The notes beneath the pieces are model-generated. The model made no database searches. It saw only the letters and a program-made list of their open reading frames with translations, and was not told the origin of the DNA. Positions 1-3,995 of a DNA stretch of 5,348 nt are shown piece by piece. Each line of letters opens with the position of its first letter. Position 1 is the first letter of the stretch. A program made the translations under genes and the position numbers. This stretch comes from Roseiflexaceae bacterium UBA965 (GTDB taxonomy: Bacteria; Chloroflexota; Chloroflexia; Chloroflexales; Roseiflexaceae), in assembly GCA_002292925.1 (NCBI GenBank), contig DBCF01000023.1, positions 1 to 5,348 of the forward strand. Reading direction: 5' to 3'.

Positions 1-660
1 CAAAATAGTCAGGGCTGCCTCGCGTTGGGGTAGGTGCTTTTCTAAGCGCACGAGCAATGGTAAGAGCCGGTCGCCCACAAACCAGGCAATCGGGAAAAAG
101 AGGGTCATTTTGAGCAGGGTCATGCCCAAATCACCCACCCCCGTAATCAAATTGACCACCACGGCAAAAATCAACACGCCCAAGACATCATCGATGATCG
201 CCGCACCGAGAATGACACTACCGATTTGGGTGCGCATTTGCCCGAGTTCACGCAGTGTTTGCGCCGAAATACTGACACTTGTGGCCATCAATACGGCCCC
301 AATCAATACCCCGGTCTGCCAGTCAAACCCAAATACTTGCATGGCGAGGCTACCACCAACGAGTGGCAAAAGCACCCCGCCTAAGGCGGCCAAGAATGCG
401 GGACGACCAACAGAGCGCATCGCCACCATGTCGGTTTCCATGCCGGCCATGAACATCAGTAGCACCACCCCGATTTCGGCCATCACGGCAGTGGTTTCGT
501 TGGGAGTAATCCAACCAAGCAGTGCGGGGCCTAGAATCAAGCCAATCAATAATTCACCAAATACGGATGGCATACCGATGCGCATACTCAACACACCGGC
601 GATTTTGGCGGCAATCAACATGCCCGCAATCGGCAACAACGCAACAATCACATGATGCAT
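1..660 (-). CDS. CPA2-family cation:proton antiporter (Kef/NapA type), N-terminal part, cut by window edge
   Basis: This is the first 220 codons of an inner-membrane monovalent cation/H+ antiporter, read leftward with no stop before position 1. The family exchanges Na+ or K+ for protons. Visible features are a first hydrophobic helix followed by the family stretch PSVFGELLIGLILGPALLGW (about residues 31-50), an MFMAGMETD segment (70-78; the family usually has GLE.D), ATSVSISAQTLRELG (126-140), and GAAIIDDVLG (152-161). The paired Asp157-Asp158 is the ion-binding DD motif of electrogenic antiporters of the NapA/NhaA fold, at almost the position known in NapA. Full members have roughly 380-420 residues in the membrane domain, sometimes followed by TrkA-N domains, so about half is missing. 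The start at 660 is preceded by AGAAAG; an in-frame ATG at 681 follows directly after a TGA and has no Shine-Dalgarno. The family call is firm; ion specificity cannot be read. Confidence 0.93.
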   Translation of the reverse strand, partial: MHHVIVALLPIAGMLIAAKIAGVLSMRIGMPSVFGELLIGLILGPALLGWITPNETTAVMAEIGVVLLMFMAGMETDMVAMRSVGRPAFLAALGGVLLPLVGGSLAMQVFGFDWQTGVLIGAVLMATSVSISAQTLRELGQMRTQIGSVILGAAIIDDVLGVLIFAVVVNLITGVGDLGMTLLKMTLFFPIAWFVGDRLLPLLVRLEKHLPQREAALTIL

Positions 661-697
661 GGCATTCGCTTTCTGGTGCATTCACACATAATAGATA

Positions 698-726
698 CAT
701 ATACGCCGTACCATTTGAGCATACAA
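698..726 (-). promoter_or_regulatory. Weak candidate promoter of the antiporter gene
   Basis: On the minus strand TTGTAT (726-721) and TATATG (703-698) are separated by exactly 17 bp. They match the sigma70 consensus at 3/6 and 4/6. Transcription would start near 691, leaving about 30 nt before the ATG at 660, and this supports 660 over 681 as start. The match is weak. Confidence 0.25.
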
Positions 727-750
727 TAGACAAAGTCCAACACCCATTAT

Positions 751-809
751 CGCACAGAGTATCTCGTTTATCTCGCACAGAGTATCTCGTTTATCTCGTT
801 TATCTCGTA
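751..809. repeat. Short tandem repeats, 23-bp unit collapsing into 9-bp units
   Basis: A 23-bp unit starting cgcacagagtatctcg occurs twice in tandem (751-773 and 774-796, identical). Its tail grades into a 9-bp unit, tatctcgtt, repeated at 783-791, 792-800 and 801-809 (last base changed). The stretch 810-836 continues with acagagg/gcgcagagg variants. The 14-mer tttatctcgcacag at 767-780 recurs exactly at 1926-1939, before fmt. Short 'cacagagg' repeats of this kind are scattered between genes in several phyla; no coding function is visible. Confidence 0.8.
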
Positions 810-843
810 CAGAGGGCGCAGAGGGCACAGAGGCGCACGGGCG

Positions 844-959
844 ATGACGTCTACTTACGGGCGATTTTCCACGGCGCCATGACGTCTACTTACGGGCGAT
901 TTTCCACGGCGCCATGACGTCTACTTATGGGCGATTTTCCACGGCGCCATGACGTCTAC
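844..959. repeat. 35-bp tandem repeat array (three full units plus an 11-bp partial)
   Basis: Units at 844-878, 879-913 and 914-948 have exact 35-bp period and differ by a single C-to-T change in the third unit (position 928). A partial unit, atgacgtctac, follows at 949-959. Each unit starts with atgacgtctac, contains the palindrome GACGTC, and ends with ccacggcgcc. There are no spacers, so this is a direct tandem array and not CRISPR. It lies between the divergent antiporter and EamA genes, nearer the latter. Confidence 0.92.
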
Positions 960-1001
960 GTGTGGTCACGATTCATGGCAAGCGCCGTGGTTTAATCGCC
1001 C
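929..1001. other. Long imperfect inverted repeat / hairpin formed by the last 35-bp unit and a downstream inverted copy
   Basis: The core of the third repeat unit, gggcgattttccacggcgc (929-947), is repeated in reverse complement at 982-1001 (gcgccgtggtttaatcgccc). The arms give an 8-bp and a 9-bp perfect helix around a 2x3 internal loop. The 34-nt space between them has its own nested pairs, catga (948-952) with tcatg (973-977) and cgtg (959-962) with cacg (967-970). The whole could fold as one branched-free long hairpin in RNA, or extrude as a cruciform. There is no U-run after it, so it is not a canonical terminator. Confidence 0.8.
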
Positions 1002-1009
1002 TTACTTAT

Positions 1010-1024
1010 TGACGTCCGACGTCA
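1010..1024. promoter_or_regulatory. Perfect 15-bp palindrome, candidate operator upstream of the EamA gene
   Basis: The sequence TGACGTC-C-GACGTCA is a perfect odd palindrome ending 39 bp before the EamA start codon. The half-site TGACGTC also occurs once in every 35-bp unit and in the partial unit (845-851, 880-886, 915-921, 950-956). The base run TTGACG at 1009-1014 overlaps the left arm and resembles a -35 box, but no good -10 lies at the right distance. Symmetry and position suggest a dimeric regulator site; this is inference only. Confidence 0.4.
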
Positions 1025-1063
1025 CTTCATGCTTCCGACTTCATTTATACAAGAGGTTTTTTC

Positions 1064-1918
1064 ATGACGACGACTCGCAAGGCTTGGTTCGCACTTATCG
1101 CCGGCGCAATAATTATTAGTACGTCGCCGATCGTGGTCAAGATGGCCGGCGTACCCGGAACGTCGTCAGCTTTTTATCGGGTTTTTATCGGGTTTTTATC
1201 CCTATTACCGATCTTTTTTTGGCGAAAACCAACTAGCGTGCCGACAGGCAAGACCCGCTGGGCAATCATCGCCGGTGGGCTCTTTTTTGGCATCGACTTG
1301 GTGCTGTGGAACGAGGGGTTGATGCGGGCACCGGCAGCCAGTGCCTCGTTGATGGCCAATAGCGCGCCACTGTGGGTTGGGCTCGCAGCGATGTTGTTGT
1401 TCAAAGAAAAGCTAACCCGCAACTATTGGATCGGGCTGGCCATCGCCATGGTTGGTATGGTGGTGGTGGCGAGTGGCGCCTTGCGACTCAGCCCCAACGA
1501 TTTGTTTGGGTTGTCGCTGGCGGCAGGGGCCAGTTTTTGTTATGCGGGGTATATTTTGAGCACCCGCCAAGCTCGGGGTGGGACCGACACCATCACCTTT
1601 ATGGTCTGGTCATTGGCGATTGCAAGTATCGTGATTTATCCGATTGCATTGTGGCTCGGTACGCCGTTGTGGGGCTTTGATTTACGCTCGTGGGCCTTTA
1701 TTTTGTTCCTCGGGATTTTTACGCAAACTATTGGCTGGATTGCCATCAACTACGCCCTCGGGCACTTGCCAGCTCCGATTACCTCGGTGATGTTGCTCGG
1801 GCAAGTGGTGTTGGCGGCCTTGCTGGCGGTACCGTTGCTGGGGGAGCCGATTGGGGCGAGTCAACTGATTGGTGGGGCCTTTATTTTGGGAGGAATTGTA
1901 CTAGTCAACCGGAAGTAA
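1064..1918 (+). CDS. EamA-family (DMT superfamily) transporter, 10 TM
   Basis: A 284-residue integral membrane protein of the drug/metabolite transporter superfamily. It has two tandem EamA domains of about five helices each (roughly residues 8-136 and 148-282), the normal length for the family. Domain 1 shows the expected AFYRVFIGFLSLLP, then APAASASLMANSAPLWVGLA and a KEKLT before helix 5. Domain 2 has the matching end LLGEPIGASQLIGGAFILGG. Members export amino acids, purines or other small metabolites; the substrate cannot be deduced. The start is well set by AAGAGG at 1051-1056, seven bases before ATG. It lies 72 bp upstream of fmt on the same strand and is divergent from the antiporter across the repeat region. 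The segment coding residues 36-45 is made of an 11-bp tandem repeat read in all three frames, described separately. Confidence 0.94.
   Translation: MTTTRKAWFALIAGAIIISTSPIVVKMAGVPGTSSAFYRVFIGFLSLLPIFFWRKPTSVPTGKTRWAIIAGGLFFGIDLVLWNEGLMRAPAASASLMANSAPLWVGLAAMLLFKEKLTRNYWIGLAIAMVGMVVVASGALRLSPNDLFGLSLAAGASFCYAGYILSTRQARGGTDTITFMVWSLAIASIVIYPIALWLGTPLWGFDLRSWAFILFLGIFTQTIGWIAINYALGHLPAPITSVMLLGQVVLAALLAVPLLGEPIGASQLIGGAFILGGIVLVNRK
1171..1200 (+). repeat. 11-bp tandem repeat inside the EamA coding sequence
   Basis: The unit tttttatcggg occurs at 1171-1181 and 1182-1192, followed by a truncated copy, tttttatc, at 1193-1200. Because 11 is not a multiple of three, the successive copies are translated in different frames (FYRV, FIG, FLS), and all give hydrophobic residues suited to the second membrane helix. 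Gain or loss of one unit would shift the reading frame. Confidence 0.85.
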
Positions 1919-1925
1919 AATTGTC

Positions 1926-1939
1926 TTTATCTCGCACAG
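1926..1939. repeat. Dispersed copy of the upstream 14-mer repeat
   Basis: The bases tttatctcgcacag are identical to 767-780 and are followed here by ggcacgcag, similar to the gggcacagag found at 823-832. A degenerate member of the same intergenic repeat family therefore sits between the EamA gene and fmt. Confidence 0.6.
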
Positions 1940-1954
1940 GGCACGCAGCGGTAT

Positions 1955-1960
1955 TATAAT
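1955..1960 (+). promoter_or_regulatory. Candidate -10 box of fmt
   Basis: A perfect TATAAT lies 30 bp before the fmt start codon, giving a leader of about 24 nt. No good -35 hexamer is at 16-18 bp upstream (tcgcac at 17 bp), so the site is suggestive only. It would allow fmt to be transcribed apart from the EamA gene, which ends 36 bp before it with no terminator visible. Confidence 0.42.
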
Positions 1961-1990
1961 CACAGTAATCACACAATCAAAAGGTTCCTC

Positions 1991-2938
1991 ATGCGGATTA
2001 TTTACCTCGGCACCCCTCAACTTGCCACCATCCCCCTAGCCGCCTTGGCACAGATGCCAGATATCGAGATCGTGGCAGTTATTACGCAACCCGATCGCCC
2101 TAGTGGCCGTGGGCGCCAACTCACACCGCCACCCGTCAAAGTGATGGCACAAGCCCTCGGCATTGCGACTATTTTGCAACCCGAAACACTCAAAGACGAC
2201 GCCGTGGTAGCCCAAATCGCTGCCCTGCAACCCGACATGGGGGTGGTAGCGGCGTATGGTGAGATTTTGCGCAAAAACGTCCTCGCCATTCCTCGCCTCG
2301 GCTACCTCAACATCCACCCTTCGTTGTTGCCGTTGCACCGCGGCCCAGCCCCCGTCACCAGTGCCATCCTGGCCGGTGATGACGACGTCGGCGTCTCAGT
2401 GATGTGCCTCGGTAGCAAAATGGACGCCGGTCCCATCCTGGCCCAGCATCGCCGCCCCATGCCCAGCGATGCGCGGGCGGGCGCATTGACCGAAGAATTG
2501 TTCCATGTGGGTGCCCAAATGCTGTGTGCGGTCATTATGCCCTATGCGGCCGGCACACTGACGCCCACGCCCCAAGACGATAGTCAGGCCAGCTACATCG
2601 GGTTGCTTAGTCGCGACGATGGACGCATCGATTGGCAACAATCCGCCACCCAGATTGAGCGCATGATCCGGGCCTATGATCCGTGGCCAGGCACGCATAC
2701 TACAGCCCTCGGCCAACCACTACGGATTTTGCAGGCCAGTCTGACCCATGTCAGTGGCACACATACCGCCGGCAGTGTGATTGATGGTGCAGACGGGGTT
2801 ACGGTCGTATGTGGGCAGGGTGCGTTGCTATTGCAGCAGGTGCAACCAGCAGGGGGCAAAGCGATGGCGGCGGGCGACTGGCGGCGGGGATTGCGCACAC
2901 TACCGGTGCTCGGTGATACGCCACACCCTGTAGGGTAA
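1991..2938 (+). CDS. fmt: Methionyl-tRNA formyltransferase
   Basis: This cytoplasmic enzyme transfers the formyl group of 10-formyl-tetrahydrofolate to Met-tRNA(fMet) for translation initiation. At 315 residues it equals the E. coli enzyme as I recall it. The N-terminal Rossmann-type formyltransferase domain (1-200) shows MRIIYLGTPQ, then the tRNA-contacting loop TQPDRPSGRGR (32-42) with conserved Arg42, and the folate/catalytic signature LNIHPSLLPLHRG (106-118). The catalytic trio is Asn107, His109 and Asp145 (in KMDAGPIL). The C-terminal OB-like tRNA-binding domain follows at about 206-305, starting at DDGRIDWQQSATQIERMIRA and containing YDPWPG and QPAGGKAM. The start is supported by AAAAGG (1979-1984) six bases before ATG and by alignment of the first strand. 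No def (peptide deformylase) gene, its frequent partner, is within the window; the gene before it is a transporter. The call is firm. Confidence 0.98.
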   Translation: MRIIYLGTPQLATIPLAALAQMPDIEIVAVITQPDRPSGRGRQLTPPPVKVMAQALGIATILQPETLKDDAVVAQIAALQPDMGVVAAYGEILRKNVLAIPRLGYLNIHPSLLPLHRGPAPVTSAILAGDDDVGVSVMCLGSKMDAGPILAQHRRPMPSDARAGALTEELFHVGAQMLCAVIMPYAAGTLTPTPQDDSQASYIGLLSRDDGRIDWQQSATQIERMIRAYDPWPGTHTTALGQPLRILQASLTHVSGTHTAGSVIDGADGVTVVCGQGALLLQQVQPAGGKAMAAGDWRRGLRTLPVLGDTPHPVG

Positions 2939-2997
2939 CCCCACGTCATTATTTATGCATCAAAAAAACTGTATTATGCGTATTACGTACATGTGTG

Positions 2998-3017
2998 GGT
3001 TTTTGCAACAAAAAACC
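2998..3017. other. Small AT-rich inverted repeat after fmt
   Basis: The arms ggttttt (2998-3004) and aaaaacc (3011-3017) flank a 6-nt loop, gcaaca. The stem is AT-rich and lacks a following U-run. It could weakly end fmt transcription, or act at the promoter of the next gene, whose candidate -10 box starts two bases later. Confidence 0.35.
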
Positions 3018-3018
3018 G

Positions 3019-3024
3019 TATACT
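3019..3024 (+). promoter_or_regulatory. Candidate -10 box of the Gly/Asn/Trp-rich protein gene
   Basis: TATACT matches the -10 consensus at 5/6 and lies 42 bp before the start codon. The expected -35 position (around 2996-3001, tgggtt) is poor. An activator or the adjacent inverted repeat may contribute. Confidence 0.33.
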
Positions 3025-3066
3025 ACAGTATTATGGGCGACCAAATTTGTATGGTAAAGGATAACA

Positions 3067-3516
3067 ATGAATAGTCTTATTTCTTGTTTGTGTGTGGCTG
3101 GCCTGGCGTTCGCAGCGTTTTCGGTAATTCGGGGATTACTCGGGCGGGGACGGGGTGGCAATAATTGGGGCAACAATGGCTATAACAATCAAGGCTATAA
3201 CAATCAAGGCTGGGGCAACAATGCCGGCTCATTCCTCGGTGGAATGGGACTAGGCTGGCTATTAGGCGGCTGGGGGAACAACGATCACAACCAGCATATC
3301 AACAACAATGACACGGTAGTTGACAGTAACAATGACGGCATTGCCGACACAGGGACTGAAAACAACAATACCAATACCGATAATGGCAGTTGGTTTGATT
3401 GGGGTAACAACAACGACAATAACAACGACAGTGGCGGTTGGGGCGGCGACAGTGGTGGTGGCGATTGGGGTGGTGGTGGTGACAGCGGTGGCGGCTGGGG
3501 TGGCGATTCGGCCTAA
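3067..3516 (+). CDS. Small Gly/Asn/Trp/Asp-rich membrane or surface protein, function unknown
   Basis: I do not recognise this 149-residue protein. Residues 4-21 are a hydrophobic helix (LISCLCVAGLAFAAFSVI) followed by the only three charged basic residues, Arg22, Arg27 and Arg29; there is no lysine anywhere. Residues 32-52 are NNQG-type repeats, including an exact GYNNQ duplication. Residues 54-69 form a glycine-spaced hydrophobic segment (SFLGGMGLGWLLGGW) that may be a second membrane pass. Residues 86-94, DSNNDGIAD, match the DxNxDGxxD calcium loop of thrombospondin type 3/dockerin-like repeats. The rest is acidic and ends in GGWGGDS-type repeats with Trp at 109, 112, 125, 134 and 144. AAAGGA (3056-3061) five bases before ATG supports the start. 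The basic patch after helix 1 argues for a two-helix hairpin with the acidic tail outside. A real gene is likely because of the RBS, candidate -10 box and downstream hairpin. Confidence 0.75.
   Translation: MNSLISCLCVAGLAFAAFSVIRGLLGRGRGGNNWGNNGYNNQGYNNQGWGNNAGSFLGGMGLGWLLGGWGNNDHNQHINNNDTVVDSNNDGIADTGTENNNTNTDNGSWFDWGNNNDNNNDSGGWGGDSGGGDWGGGGDSGGGWGGDSA
3178..3207 (+). repeat. 15-bp in-frame duplication coding GYNNQ twice
   Basis: The unit ggctataacaatcaa is present at 3178-3192 and 3193-3207 with no differences and encodes residues 38-47 of the Gly/Asn/Trp-rich protein. Exact identity at every codon points to recent duplication by slippage. Confidence 0.85.
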
Positions 3517-3591
3517 TCTATCTGCGCATCACTCCCACGCAAATCGCAAGCCGCACCTTGATACGAAACACCCATCTTTATACGCTCTGAC

Positions 3592-3627
3592 ATGATTGCC
3601 TACGCGCTTGTACGCCTAGGCAATCAT
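3592..3627 (+). terminator. Strong hairpin after the Gly/Asn/Trp-rich protein gene, probable terminator
   Basis: The arms atgattgcctacgcg (3592-3606) and cgcctaggcaatcat (3613-3627) pair over 14 of 15 positions (one C-C mismatch) around the loop cttgta. It is 75 bp after the stop codon. The following bases are tattatgac, so the U-run is poor. It may be a terminator, possibly acting in both directions, or an mRNA-end stabilising stem. Confidence 0.6.
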
Positions 3628-3712
3628 TATTATGACAAGCCAACAGTAATCCCACCTCGGATGCATACTCACACAGATCGTACTAATTAATCTGTATGTA
3701 TATCACTGCACC

Positions 3713-3724
3713 GCAAAATTTTGC
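3713..3724. promoter_or_regulatory. Perfect 12-bp palindrome, candidate regulator site
   Basis: GCAAAATTTTGC is perfectly symmetric and lies within a larger context with gcacc on both sides (direct copies at 3708-3712 and 3723-3727). It is about 270 bp before the pentapeptide gene start. It could be a dimeric regulator site; no regulator family can be named. Confidence 0.3.
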
Positions 3725-3789
3725 ACCGGTAACGCGAAGATACGCCATATAAAAATGACGTTCAACCAAAACCAGCACGGGCACTACTA

Positions 3790-3813
3790 TAGCAACGTCG
3801 AACAATGTTGCTA
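3790..3813. other. Inverted repeat upstream of the pentapeptide gene
   Basis: TAGCAAC (3790-3796) and GTTGCTA (3807-3813) pair perfectly. The stem can extend by a G-T and a T-A pair to nine, leaving a 6-nt loop. No U-run follows. It may be a protein-binding site or an RNA stem. Confidence 0.4.
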
Positions 3814-3914
3814 CCAATAATTAAGCTATCTTTACCTTGTATTTACCTGACAAAAAGTGATAATTTGTCTAATCAACCTACATATTGTGTTGTGAAAATG
3901 AACTTAATTAATTA

Positions 3915-3944
3915 TTTAAATACATTTTATTGCAAATTTATAGT
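3915..3944 (+). promoter_or_regulatory. Candidate promoter of the pentapeptide gene
   Basis: TTTAAA (3915-3920, 4/6 to the -35 consensus) and TATAGT (3939-3944, 5/6 to the -10 consensus) are 18 bp apart within the AT-rich run. Transcription would start near 3951, giving a leader of about 45 nt if ATG 3996 is used, but almost none for ATG 3954. In DNA this AT-rich, chance matches are common. Confidence 0.35.
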
Positions 3945-3983
3945 AAAATAGGTATGATGAAAATACTTAAGATGTATAGGGAT

Positions 3984-3987
3984 AGGA
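3984..3987 (+). promoter_or_regulatory. Ribosome binding site that decides the start of the pentapeptide gene
   Basis: AGGA (in GATAGGATTG) is eight bases before the ATG at 3996. The earlier in-frame ATGs at 3954, 3957 and 3972 have no comparable purine-rich site at proper spacing. The choice also gives a normal signal-peptide n-region of ten residues. Confidence 0.55.
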
Positions 3988-3995
3988 TTGAATGT

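Larger units (their letters stand above)
3628..3953. other. Non-coding AT-rich intergenic region with inverted repeats
   Basis: I find no credible gene in this stretch: no frame has a start with Shine-Dalgarno and a sensible protein. AT content rises toward the 3' end (3895-3950 is very AT-rich). It holds three inverted repeats: acagat/atctgt at 3673-3695, GCAAAATTTTGC at 3713-3724, and TAGCAAC/GTTGCTA at 3790-3813. The last two are listed separately. It is best read as the control region of the pentapeptide gene. Confidence 0.7.

Noticed and set aside
110..655. Open frame of 181 codons on the plus strand
   Set aside because: It lies antisense to the antiporter, whose conserved motifs (GELLIG, DD pair) are on the minus strand. 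The plus-strand protein is Thr/Pro/Ile-rich without recognisable domains.
522..917. Plus-strand open frame crossing the repeat region
   Set aside because: Its residues are translated repeats (LVYLVYLV, QRAQRAQRR), it overlaps the antiporter, and it has no ribosome binding site.
844..959. Possible CRISPR array
   Set aside because: The 35-bp units are directly contiguous with no unique spacers, there are only three, and no cas gene is in the window.
661..1063. A transposable element in the repeat-rich intergenic region
   Set aside because: There is no transposase frame, and I see no terminal inverted repeats with target-site duplication bounding the region. The inverted copy is internal and single.
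2924..2935. accctgtagggt at the end of fmt as a terminator
   Set aside because: The stem is only 4 bp with a 4-nt loop, inside the coding region, and no U-run follows.
3079..3087. Lipobox-like LISC near the N-terminus of the Gly/Asn/Trp-rich protein
   Set aside because: The cysteine is residue 7, with no basic n-region or hydrophobic stretch before it, so lipoprotein processing there is implausible.
3954..3995. Longer N-terminus of the pentapeptide protein from ATG 3954, 3957 or 3972
   Set aside because: It is in frame and possible, but those ATGs lack a well-spaced Shine-Dalgarno and would give an unusually long signal-peptide n-region. ATG 3996 has AGGA eight bases upstream.
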